Below, piece by piece: positions 1-11,619 of a stretch of 64,000 bases of DNA. The notes beneath the pieces were generated by a model. The model saw nothing but the letters and a program-made list of their open reading frames with translations, was not told the origin of the DNA and searched no databases. Both the position numbers and the translations under genes were made by a program. The stretch covers positions 1,190,207 to 1,254,206 of the forward strand of contig NZ_ML636798.1 in assembly GCF_006476065.1 (NCBI RefSeq), written 5' to 3'. This stretch comes from Cognatiluteimonas lumbrici (lineage in GTDB: Bacteria > Pseudomonadota > Gammaproteobacteria > Xanthomonadales > Xanthomonadaceae). Every line of letters begins with the position of its first letter. The first letter of the stretch is position 1.

Positions 1-2
1 GC

Positions 3-140
3 GTGTTCGGACTGTGGCGCCCGGTGGACGACCGGGGCCGCGCGCACGACGACCTGCACCGCGCCCTGCGCGGCCCCGGCGTGCGCGACGGCGAACGCAA
101 CGGCCGCGTGGTGATGCGCGTGGACACTTCGCTGCTGTAG
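3..140 (+). CDS. C-terminal fragment of an unidentified protein (cut by window edge)
   Basis: The window opens inside a gene. The frame from base 3 stays open for 45 codons to a TAG at 138-140 and has the strong third-position G/C of its neighbours, so it is very likely real. The visible tail is hydrophilic and rich in Arg and Asp and ends in VDTSLL. I do not recognise a family from so short a piece. The stop codon is the TAG of the GTAG that opens the adjacent REP element, so the element sits directly against the end of the gene. Confidence 0.6.
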   Translation: MFGLWRPVDDRGRAHDDLHRALRGPGVRDGERNGRVVMRVDTSLL

Positions 141-221
141 GAGCGGCGCTGGCGCCGCGACCAGTGGGAGCCGCCATGGCGGCGAGCCTGTCCCAGGTCG
201 CGGCGCCAGCGCCGCTCCTAC
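137..221. repeat. GTAG-type REP pair (BIME-like) with a central third unit
   Basis: Two perfect 26-base inverted arms (137-162 and 196-221) each begin with GTAG at the outer edge and fold around GCGGCG-CTGG-CGCCGC. Between them, 164-187 is a related unit starting GTGGGAGCC that contains the palindrome GCCGCCATGGCGGC. The outer GTAG motifs supply the TAG stop codons of both flanking genes, one on each strand. The same arms recur at 47342-47426. This fits the GTAG REP families known from Stenotrophomonas; no REP-associated transposase is in the window. Confidence 0.9.
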
Positions 222-805
222 GGGGTCTCCTCGGACACCAGTTCGAGCAACTGCTGCAGGCGCGCGTGCGGGTCGTCCTCCTGCAGCAGCACCTGGCGTT
301 GCCGCTCGGACATCGGCAGCAACTCGGCCAGGCGCCAGCCGACCCAGGCCGCGTTGTCGATCTGGCGCGGCCCGGGGTCCGCGTCCTCCCCGCCGACCTG
401 CTCGAGGATGCGCTGCAGCAGCATCCCGAGCACCGCGTGCTCCGGGCGCAGTTCGTCGTCGCCGTCGGCGTCGCGCCACTCGACGTCGCCCACCACCAGG
501 CCGTTGTCGCGCACCCGGGTGCGGGCCACGCGGAAGCGGCGGTGACCGCGTACGCGCAGGGTCAGCACGCCCTTGTCGTCGCTGCCGAAGTCCTCGATCC
601 GCGCCTCGGTGCCGAACGCGGCGGGCGTGGCCGCGGCGCCGGCTTCCTCGCCGGCGAGGATCATGCACACGCCGAAGCAGCCGCCGCTGCGCCCGCACTC
701 GCGCACCAGGTCGAGGTAGCGCGGCTCGAACACCCGCAGGCCGATGGCCGCCCCCGGCACCAGCACCGCGTGCAGCGGAAACAGCCCGATCGTCTCCTGG
801 TCCAT
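218..805 (-). CDS. LON peptidase substrate-binding-domain protein (no protease domain)
   Basis: A 195-residue protein that resembles the N-terminal substrate-binding domain of Lon: it starts with the LFPL..VLVPGA pattern (residues 8-19), then LRVFEPRYLDLVREC, and a mixed beta region followed by a helical C-terminal half. There is no AAA+ or Ser-Lys protease part, so it is a stand-alone domain, a common small family in proteobacteria with no settled function. It is the last gene of a leftward run adk-mpl-this gene, 35 nt after mpl. The ATG is preceded by AGGG. Its stop TAG lies in the GTAG of the REP at 137-221. Confidence 0.85.
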   Translation of the reverse strand: MDQETIGLFPLHAVLVPGAAIGLRVFEPRYLDLVRECGRSGGCFGVCMILAGEEAGAAATPAAFGTEARIEDFGSDDKGVLTLRVRGHRRFRVARTRVRDNGLVVGDVEWRDADGDDELRPEHAVLGMLLQRILEQVGGEDADPGPRQIDNAAWVGWRLAELLPMSERQRQVLLQEDDPHARLQQLLELVSEETP

Positions 806-840
806 GCCCGCACCCTAACCCAGCCGCCGTCAAAGCCGCT

Positions 841-2211
841 TCAGGTTCCTCCAGCCGCGATCGCGTCCAGGAACCGGCGCGGGGCGCCGTCGAAACCGCC
901 GTTGGACATGAACACGACATGGTCGCCGTCGCGCACCAGCGCGCGCAGGGTGGACACCAGGGCGGCGACGTCGGCGACCGCGTGGCCCTCGCCACGCAGC
1001 GCGGCGACGACCTTGCCGGCGTCCCAGGCCAGTCCGGGGCGCTGCAGGAACACCACCGCGTCGGCGCCCGCGAGCGAAGGCGCCAGCGCATCCGCGTGCG
1101 CGCCCAGTCGCATCGAGTTGCTGCGCGGCTCCATCGCCACCACGATGCGCGCGTCGCCGACCCGCGCGCGCAGGCCGGCCAGGGTGGTCGCGATCGCGGT
1201 CGGGTGGTGCGCGAAATCGTCGTACACGGTGACGCCGGCGTGGTTGCCCAGGACCTCGAGCCGGCGCTTCACGCCGCGGAACCCGGCCAGCGCCGGCAAC
1301 GCCGCCGCGACGTCGGCACCGGCGGCATGCGCGGCCGCGATCGCGGCGAGGCCGTTCATCACGTTGTGCCGGCCCAGCAGCGGCCAGTGCACCTCGCCAC
1401 GGGCGGCCCCGCGGTGCAGCACCTCGAACGCGCTGCCGTCGGTCGCCAGCAGGCGCGCCTGCCAGTCCAGCCCTTCGCCGTCGATGCCGAAGCGCTCGAC
1501 CGGGGTCCAGCAGCCCATCTCCAGCACTTCCGCCAGGCGCGCGTCCTCGCCGTTGACCACCAGCCGGCCGCGCCGCGGCACGGTGCGCACCAGGTGGTGG
1601 AACTGACGCTGGATCGCGGCCACGTCCGGGAAGATGTCGGCGTGGTCGAACTCGAGGTTGTTGAGGATCGCCACCAGCGGGCGGTAGTGCACGAACTTGC
1701 TGCGCTTGTCGAAGAACGCGGTGTCGTACTCGTCGGCCTCGACTACGAAGGCGCGGCCGTCGCCGATGCGCGCGGACACGCCGAAGTCCTCGGCGACGCC
1801 GCCGACCAGGAAGCCCGGGTCCGCGCCCGCCGCCTGCAGCAGGAACGCCAGGATCGAGGTGGTGGTGGTCTTGCCGTGGGTGCCGGCCACCGCCAGCGTG
1901 TCGCGTCCCGGCAGCACCTGCTCGCTGAGCCACTGCGCGCCCGAGGTGTAGGCGCGCCCTTCGTCGAGCACCTGCTCGACCGCGGGGTTGCCGCGCGACA
2001 GCGCGTTGCCGACCACGACCACGTCGCAATCGGGCGAGATGTTGGCCGGGTCGTAGCCCTGGCGCAGGCCGATGCCCAGGCGCTCGAGCTGGGTGGACAT
2101 CGGCGGGTACACCGCCTGGTCGCTGCCTTCGACCGCGTGCCCGAGCTCGCGCGCGAGCGCGGCCACGCCGCCCATGAAGGTGCCTGCGATTCCGAGGATG
2201 TGGAGTTTCAT
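841..2211 (-). CDS. mpl: UDP-N-acetylmuramate:L-alanyl-gamma-D-glutamyl-meso-diaminopimelate ligase
   Basis: A 456-residue Mur-ligase-family enzyme of murein recycling: it joins the recovered tripeptide directly to UDP-MurNAc, bypassing MurC, MurD and MurE. The N-terminal Rossmann-like start LHILGIAGTFMGGVA, the ATP loop GTHGKTTTT near residue 110 and the following NLEFDHADIF segment are typical of Mpl rather than MurC. Length matches the family. It lies 17 nt downstream of adk on the same strand and probably shares its transcript. AmpE, another gene tied to wall recycling, is encoded far away at 54235. Confidence 0.95.
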   Translation of the reverse strand: MKLHILGIAGTFMGGVAALARELGHAVEGSDQAVYPPMSTQLERLGIGLRQGYDPANISPDCDVVVVGNALSRGNPAVEQVLDEGRAYTSGAQWLSEQVLPGRDTLAVAGTHGKTTTTSILAFLLQAAGADPGFLVGGVAEDFGVSARIGDGRAFVVEADEYDTAFFDKRSKFVHYRPLVAILNNLEFDHADIFPDVAAIQRQFHHLVRTVPRRGRLVVNGEDARLAEVLEMGCWTPVERFGIDGEGLDWQARLLATDGSAFEVLHRGAARGEVHWPLLGRHNVMNGLAAIAAAHAAGADVAAALPALAGFRGVKRRLEVLGNHAGVTVYDDFAHHPTAIATTLAGLRARVGDARIVVAMEPRSNSMRLGAHADALAPSLAGADAVVFLQRPGLAWDAGKVVAALRGEGHAVADVAALVSTLRALVRDGDHVVFMSNGGFDGAPRRFLDAIAAGGT

Positions 2212-2228
2212 TCCCGGGGAGAAGGGAT

Positions 2229-2807
2229 TCAGCCGACGGGGTTGGAGGGCTCGATGGCCTCGATGATGCGGTTGAAGACTTCGTCCAGGGTGCCGACGCC
2301 GTCGACCACCGTGAGCTGGCCGTGCTGGCGGTAGAAGTCCACAACCGGCGCGGTCTGCTCCTCGTACACCTGCAGGCGCTTGCGCACCGCCTCGGGGGCA
2401 TCGTCGGCGCGACCTTCCTCGCGGGCACGCCCGGCGATGCGCTCGACCAGCAGTTCCTGCGGCACCTCGAGCTGGACCGCGAAGTCCATCGGCTGGCCGA
2501 TGCGCTGCAGCAGCGCGTCGAGCGCGTCGGCCTGGGCCAGGTTGCGCGGATAGCCGTCGAGGATGAAGCCGTTGGCGGTATCGGGCCGCGAGAAACGGTC
2601 TTCGAGCATGCCCAGCAGGATGGCGTCGGAGACCAGTTCGCCGCGCGCCATCACGCCCTTGGCCTCGAGGCCGAGCTTGCTGCCGGCGGCGACTTCCGCG
2701 CGCAGCAGGTCGCCGGTGGAGATGTGCGGCACCTGCAGGTGCGCCTTCAGCCGCGCCGCCTGCGTTCCCTTGCCGGAACCCGGCGCGCCCAACAGAACCA
2801 ATCGCAT
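2229..2807 (-). CDS. adk: adenylate kinase (short-LID form)
   Basis: A 192-residue cytosolic AMP kinase converting ATP and AMP to two ADP. The P-loop GAPGSGKGTQ sits at residues 7-16, followed by HISTGDLLR (AMP site) and the signature FILDGYPRNLAQA. The LID between GRAREEG and VRKRLQVYEEQTAPV is short, as in Xanthomonas and in eukaryotic AK1, so there is no zinc-binding LID as in some long forms. The ATG at 2805-2807 was chosen because GGGAG lies 6 nt upstream and the P-loop starts right after it; an upstream in-frame ATG would add 35 low-complexity residues. First gene of adk-mpl-LON-domain; divergent from pfp. Confidence 0.95.
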   Translation of the reverse strand: MRLVLLGAPGSGKGTQAARLKAHLQVPHISTGDLLRAEVAAGSKLGLEAKGVMARGELVSDAILLGMLEDRFSRPDTANGFILDGYPRNLAQADALDALLQRIGQPMDFAVQLEVPQELLVERIAGRAREEGRADDAPEAVRKRLQVYEEQTAPVVDFYRQHGQLTVVDGVGTLDEVFNRIIEAIEPSNPVG

Positions 2808-2898
2808 TCGCAACTCCCGAACGTTGCCATCGCCTTGCAGGGTGCCGGCGCTAGACTCGGCCAGAATACCGCATCCGGCCAGCCGGCCAGGACCCGCC

Positions 2899-4155
2899 AT
2901 GCCCGCAGGCACCCTGCTCTACGCCCAGTCCGGCGGCGTCACCGCCGTCATCAACGCCACCGCCGGGGCGGTGGTGGAAACCGCGCGCCGGCACCGGGTC
3001 CGGGTACTGGCCGCGGACGACGGCATCCTCGGCGCGCTGCGGGAATCCCTGTTCGACACCTCGAAGGAGCCGGCCGCGGCGATCCGCGCGCTGGCGCACA
3101 CGCCGGGTGGCGCGTTCGGCTCGTGCCGGGTCAAGCTGAAGTCGCTGGACGAGGACCGCGCCCGCTACGAGCGGCTGATGGAGGTGTTCCGTGCCCACGA
3201 CGTGCGCTGGTTCCTCTACAACGGCGGCAACGATTCGGCGGACACCGCGCTCAAGATGTCCCGGTTGGCGGCGGAGTTCGACTATCCGCTGACCTGCATC
3301 GGGGTGCCGAAGACGATCGACAACGACCTGGCAGTGACCGACTGCTGCCCGGGCTTCGGCTCGGCCGCCAAGTACACCGCGGTGTCGGTGCGCGAGGCCG
3401 CGCTGGACGTGGCCTCGATGTCGGAGACTTCGACCAAGGTGTTCGTGTACGAGGCCATGGGCCGCCATGCCGGCTGGCTGGCGGCTTCCGCCGGGCTGGC
3501 CGGGGCCACGCCCGACGAGGCGCCGCAGGTCATCCTGTTCCCCGAGCGCGCCTACGACGAGGCCGCGTTCCTCGCCAAGGTCGAGCGGGTGGTGGCCACG
3601 GTGGGCTGGTGCGTGGTGGTCGCCAGCGAAGGCATCCGCGACGCTTCCGGGCGCTTCGTCGCCGATGCCGGTGCCGGCAAGGACGCGTTCGGGCACACCC
3701 AGCTCGGCGGCGTCGCCGCGCACCTCGCCGGCCGTGTCCACGACGCGCTCGGCATGAAGGTGCACTGGGCCCTGCCCGACTACCTGCAACGGTCCGCGCG
3801 CCACGTCGCGTCGGCCACCGACCTCGCCCACGCGCAGGCGGTCGGGCGCAAGGCGGTGGAATTCGCGCTTGCCGGGCGCAACGCGACCATGCCGGTGATC
3901 GTGCGCACCTCGGACTCGCCCTACCGCTGGAAGATCGAGGCCGCGTCGCTGGAGCGGGTCGCCAACCGCGAGAAGAAGCTGCCGGCGGGCTTCATCCGCC
4001 GCGACGGCTTCGGCATCACCGCCGCGGCGCGGCGTTACCTGGAGCCGCTGGTCCGGGGCGAAGCGCCGCCGCCCTACGGCCGCGACGGCCTGCCCCGGTA
4101 CGTGGTGCTGCGCAACCGGCGCGTGGCCCGCAAGCTGCCGGCCTGGCGGGACTGA
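2899..4155 (+). CDS. pfp: pyrophosphate-dependent 6-phosphofructokinase
   Basis: A 418-residue PFK-A family enzyme that reversibly phosphorylates fructose 6-phosphate using PPi. Two residues decide the donor: Asp112 in GGNDS (Gly in ATP enzymes) and Lys138 in PKTIDND (Gly in ATP enzymes). Both are the PPi-specific choices known from this family. GRHAGWLAA and GGNDS mark the sugar and diphosphate sites. The ATG at 2899 follows AGGA. It is divergent from adk and lies about 640 nt before the membrane pyrophosphatase and 4.1 kb before soluble pyrophosphatase, so PPi generation, use and removal are encoded together. With PPi the step can run in glycolysis or gluconeogenesis. Confidence 0.95.
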   Translation: MPAGTLLYAQSGGVTAVINATAGAVVETARRHRVRVLAADDGILGALRESLFDTSKEPAAAIRALAHTPGGAFGSCRVKLKSLDEDRARYERLMEVFRAHDVRWFLYNGGNDSADTALKMSRLAAEFDYPLTCIGVPKTIDNDLAVTDCCPGFGSAAKYTAVSVREAALDVASMSETSTKVFVYEAMGRHAGWLAASAGLAGATPDEAPQVILFPERAYDEAAFLAKVERVVATVGWCVVVASEGIRDASGRFVADAGAGKDAFGHTQLGGVAAHLAGRVHDALGMKVHWALPDYLQRSARHVASATDLAHAQAVGRKAVEFALAGRNATMPVIVRTSDSPYRWKIEAASLERVANREKKLPAGFIRRDGFGITAAARRYLEPLVRGEAPPPYGRDGLPRYVVLRNRRVARKLPAWRD

Positions 4156-4156
4156 C

Positions 4157-4669
4157 TCAGTCGCAGGGCTTGCCCTGCAGCTGCATGGACACCGCGTAGG
4201 CGGGCAGCGCGGCGAGCGCGCCCGCCCTGGCCTTGGCCAGGCCCTCGCGCAGGTAGATGCGTGCCTGGCCCTGGCCGTCGCGGCCCGGCACCCCGGCCTC
4301 GCCCGGGCGGCGCCAGACCTCCACCACCGCCTCGCGGCCCGGGCACGCGGCGCTGGGCACGCGGATGCGGTCGTTGAGGATCCAGCCGGCCTCGGCCGAG
4401 GCGCCTGCTTTCTGCGCGTCCACCAGCCGGGCGCGCGGCTGGCAGGCCGGGCTGGTGCGCCGGGCGTCGAGCGCGTACGGCGCATCGGCCTTCCCGGTGA
4501 ACACGCCGACCAGCGTGGCGCATGCCTCCGGGATGGTGCGCAGGGAATGCGGCTTGCCGACCGCCTGCGGCGGCGCGGCGTCGCGGCGCACCTCCGGCTC
4601 GGCGCCGGCGGCGAGCACCGCCGGGGCGGCAACGGCAAGGACAACGAGGGTTGCGGCAGCAACGCGCAT
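4157..4669 (-). CDS. secreted/periplasmic protein of unknown function
   Basis: A 170-residue protein with a clear signal peptide (basic start, then a hydrophobic Ala/Val/Leu stretch, likely cleavage after VLA around residue 20). Cysteines occur in EACATL, PACQPR, AACPGRE and KPCD near the end, so four Cys could form two disulfides in the periplasm. I do not recognise the family. The ATG at 4669 has GGAGG upstream. It is convergent with pfp, with 1 nt between the stops, and divergent from hppA. Codon use matches the neighbours. Confidence 0.75.
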   Translation of the reverse strand: MRVAAATLVVLAVAAPAVLAAGAEPEVRRDAAPPQAVGKPHSLRTIPEACATLVGVFTGKADAPYALDARRTSPACQPRARLVDAQKAGASAEAGWILNDRIRVPSAACPGREAVVEVWRRPGEAGVPGRDGQGQARIYLREGLAKARAGALAALPAYAVSMQLQGKPCD

Positions 4670-4792
4670 CGGGAGCCTCCAGTGGATCGAGCCGGGGGGG
4701 CAGGCTGCCACGGCGCCGCTGAACAAGGCCGTCATCCTGTGCGATAGTCGTCCGGTTCGTCCTTGCTGTCTCTCAAATCCGGGGAGGGGTTC

Positions 4793-6823
<2,031 letters not shown>

Positions 6824-6894
6824 CGTGACGCGCCGGCTGCGCCCCAGCGGCGCAGCCGGCACGGCGGTCCCCCACCGCACGGAGAGAAGCCCGC

Positions 6895-8220
6895 ATGCGC
6901 GTCGCCGTCATCGGCTCCGGCTTCGCCGGGGTGTCCACTGCCCTGCAACTGCTGGCGCGCGGCGCCGAAGTCGCGTTGCTCGACGGCTCCGAGCTCCGCG
7001 GCCGCGGCATCGCCTACGGCCGCGCCCGCCCGCACCATCTGCTCAACGTCCCCGCCGACCGCATGGGGCTGGATCCCGGCGACGCCGGCGCCTTCGCGGA
7101 CTGGCTGGGCCTGTCCGGCGGGGCACGCGGCGGGTTCCGGCCCAGGGCCGAGTACGGCCGCTACCTGCTCGACCGGCTCCAGGCCGCACGCCGCGAGCAC
7201 GGCCCTGCCCTCCAGGTCGTCGACGAGGACGCCCACTCGCTGCAACGCGACGACACCGGCTGGCGGCTCCACACCAACGCGGGCACCACGCTGCAGGCCG
7301 ATGCGGTGGTGATCGCGGTCGGAGCGCCGGCGTCGTCGCCGGCCAGGGGCGCCACGCCCGCGGGCGTGGTCGCCGATCCATGGCAACCCGGCGCCCTCGA
7401 CGGCATCGCCCCCGACGCCGAAGTGCTCATCGTCGGCACCGGGCTGACGATGGCCGACCTCGTGCTCACCCTGGACTCCCGCAACCACCGGGGCCGGATC
7501 GTCGCCATCTCGCGCCGCGGCCTGCTGCCGCGACCGCACCCCGCGGACGGGGTCGTGCCGCAGCCGCTGCCGGAAGCCGCGATGACCGCGCTCGAGCAGG
7601 GGCGGCTGGCCTCCGCGGTGCGCGGGTTCCGCCGTGCGGTCGCCGCCGGCGCCGCGCCGGAAGCGCTCGTCGACGACCTGCGCGGCCACACCGCGCGCGC
7701 GTGGCGCGGCTGGCCGCTGGCCGTGCGCCAGCGCTTCCTGCGCCACCTGCGTCCCTGGTGGGACACGGTGCGCCACCGCATCCCTGCCCAGGTCGCGGCG
7801 GAGCTGGAGCGCCTGCGCGCGAGGGGGCGCCTCGAGATCGCCGCGGCGCGCCTGGAGGCGCTGTCGGTGGACGCCGGCGGCGTCCGCGCGACCCTGCGGC
7901 GGCGCCGCTCCGCCAGCGCTGAAGCACGCCGCTTCGCCGCGGTGCTGATGGCCACCGGACTCGACGGCGACGTGCGCGAAGCCCCGTTGCTCGCCGGCCT
8001 GCTGTCGCAGGGGCTCGCGGCTGCCGACCCCACCGGACTTGGCCTCGCCTGCACGCCGGAGGGCCAGGCGCTGGACACGAACGGCAGGCCCGTGCCCGGC
8101 CTGTTCCTGGTCGGCGCGCTGCGCCGGGGCGAATGCTGGGAGTCCACCGCGGTGGCCGAGTTGCGCGCACAGGCAGCCGCGGTCGCGGCGCTGGCGGCAG
8201 GGAATCCCGCGGACGCGTAA
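6895..8220 (+). CDS. FAD/NAD(P)-binding protein of the NAD_binding_9 type
   Basis: A 441-residue protein with an N-terminal dinucleotide fold GSGFAGVSTALQL (residues 7-19), a conserved HLLNVPADRMG patch, and a second nucleotide-binding motif GTGLTMADL near residue 182. The C-terminal GLFLVGALRRGECWESTAV region is the second FAD-contact segment. The family is annotated only as FAD/NAD(P)-binding oxidoreductase-like; the substrate is unknown. It lies between hppA and ppa on the same strand, 71 nt after hppA, so may be transcribed with them. No membrane segment is seen. Confidence 0.8.
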   Translation: MRVAVIGSGFAGVSTALQLLARGAEVALLDGSELRGRGIAYGRARPHHLLNVPADRMGLDPGDAGAFADWLGLSGGARGGFRPRAEYGRYLLDRLQAARREHGPALQVVDEDAHSLQRDDTGWRLHTNAGTTLQADAVVIAVGAPASSPARGATPAGVVADPWQPGALDGIAPDAEVLIVGTGLTMADLVLTLDSRNHRGRIVAISRRGLLPRPHPADGVVPQPLPEAAMTALEQGRLASAVRGFRRAVAAGAAPEALVDDLRGHTARAWRGWPLAVRQRFLRHLRPWWDTVRHRIPAQVAAELERLRARGRLEIAAARLEALSVDAGGVRATLRRRRSASAEARRFAAVLMATGLDGDVREAPLLAGLLSQGLAAADPTGLGLACTPEGQALDTNGRPVPGLFLVGALRRGECWESTAVAELRAQAAAVAALAAGNPADA

Positions 8221-8264
8221 AATCCGCTCCTTTCCCCCGCTGAAACCCCACGGAGCAGTACGCA

Positions 8265-8813
8265 ATGGGCCTGGACCTCGTCCCGACCGGCAAGAACCCG
8301 CCGGACGAAATCAACGTCATCATCGAAATCCCCAAGGACGCCGAGCCGGTCAAGTACGAGGTGGACAAGGAAAGCGGTGCGATCTTCGTCGACCGCATCC
8401 TGTCCACGCCGATGCGCTACCCGTGCAACTACGGCTACGTGCCGCGCACCCTGTGCGGCGACGGCGATCCCGCCGACGTGCTCGTGATCCTGCCGCTGCC
8501 GCTGATTCCCGGCTCGGTGATCCGTTGCCGCCCGGTCGGCGTGCTGAGGATGTCCGACGAGGCCGGCAGCGACGAGAAGCTGCTGGCGGTGCCGGCCGAC
8601 AAGATCTTCACCGGCTACAGCCACATCGACGACATCTCCAAGGTCAGCCCGCACTGGTGCGAGCGCATCGGCCACTTCTTCGAGCACTACAAGGACCTCG
8701 AGAAGGGCAAGTGGGTGCGCCTGGACGGCTGGGGCGGCGCCGAGGAGGCGAAGGCGATCCTGGCCGACGCGATGGCGCGGCATGAGGCCGCCGCGGACAA
8801 GCCGAACTTCTAG
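8265..8813 (+). CDS. ppa: soluble inorganic pyrophosphatase (family I)
   Basis: A 182-residue cytosolic Mg-dependent enzyme that hydrolyses PPi to two phosphates. The family I signature DGDPADVL (residues 67-74) and the upstream EVDKESGAIFVDR and YPCNYGYVP strands carry the metal and substrate ligands. Length is that of the E. coli enzyme plus a few residues. A TAAAAT -10-like hexamer lies 44 nt before the ATG and CGGAG serves as ribosome site. It completes a local set with pfp and hppA, giving the cell one reversible user, one energy-conserving and one wasteful hydrolase of PPi. Confidence 0.96.
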   Translation: MGLDLVPTGKNPPDEINVIIEIPKDAEPVKYEVDKESGAIFVDRILSTPMRYPCNYGYVPRTLCGDGDPADVLVILPLPLIPGSVIRCRPVGVLRMSDEAGSDEKLLAVPADKIFTGYSHIDDISKVSPHWCERIGHFFEHYKDLEKGKWVRLDGWGGAEEAKAILADAMARHEAAADKPNF

Positions 8814-8843
8814 CCGCGGACTTCCGACCGCGTCCGGCGCCGC

Positions 8844-9527
8844 CTAGCGGCGGTGGCGGACGATGGTCAGGCCGATCAGCCGCGACACCACCGTGGCGAT
8901 GTAGCCGACGCCGGCGAACTGCTCCAGCATCACCAGCACGCGCGCCGGCGAGCCCAGCGGCACCACGTCGCTGAGGCCGGTGGCCGAGAGGTTGCTGAAG
9001 CTCAGGTACAACAGTTCGAGCCAGCGCCGCGGGCGCTCCGGTTCGACGATGCCGTGGAAGCTGTCGGGATACACGGCCTGGCAGACGAAGTAGGCGTAGG
9101 CGAAGCCCCAGGCCAGCAGGGTGAAGGTGGCGCCGGCGGCGAACAGCTCGTCGGCGCTGACCACGTTGTCGTTCATCATGTACACGATGAGGCTGCCGGC
9201 GGCGTAGAAGTACAGCGCCGCCTCCAGCGTCGCCGACCACGGCAGCAGTCCCGGCAGGTCTAGCAGCACGCCCGCGGCGGCCAGCGCGATCGCCGGCACC
9301 GCCAGCAGCCAGGCCACCCAGTGGACCGACGAACTGCGGTTGACCACCCACACCGCCAGCGGCACGACCACCAGCGCGACCGCGCCGAACAGCAGGCGGC
9401 CGCTGCTGGTGTCGTCCATGGACGGGTAGATCATCAGGCTCAGCAGCTGCGCGGCCAGCAGGAACGCCGAGGGATGGCGGCGCGCTAGCACCGTCCACGG
9501 CCGCGACCAGAGCGAGGCCTGCTGCAC
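8844..9527 (-). CDS. small ion-channel-like membrane protein with degenerate selectivity filter
   Basis: A 227-residue protein with about six hydrophobic segments. The C-terminal part matches the two-helix ion channel (Ion_trans_2) layout: outer helix, pore helix LSFSNLSATG and inner helix. At the place of the potassium filter TVGYGD it has TGLSD (residues 183-187), so it lacks the GYG signature and may not be a potassium channel. The GTG start at 9527 lies 3 nt after the thiC stop with GAGG in the end of thiC, so it is probably translated from the TPP-riboswitch mRNA. Convergent with ppa. Confidence 0.75.
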   Translation of the reverse strand: MQQASLWSRPWTVLARRHPSAFLLAAQLLSLMIYPSMDDTSSGRLLFGAVALVVVPLAVWVVNRSSSVHWVAWLLAVPAIALAAAGVLLDLPGLLPWSATLEAALYFYAAGSLIVYMMNDNVVSADELFAAGATFTLLAWGFAYAYFVCQAVYPDSFHGIVEPERPRRWLELLYLSFSNLSATGLSDVVPLGSPARVLVMLEQFAGVGYIATVVSRLIGLTIVRHRR

Positions 9528-9530
9528 CCG

Positions 9531-11592
<2,062 letters not shown>

Positions 11593-11619
11593 TCTGGCAC
11601 GAAGCCGGCCGCGGGAGTG

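Noticed and set aside
137..221. transposon end or RAYT gene near the REP
   Set aside because: No Y1 transposase motif in the window; the element is a stand-alone repeat.
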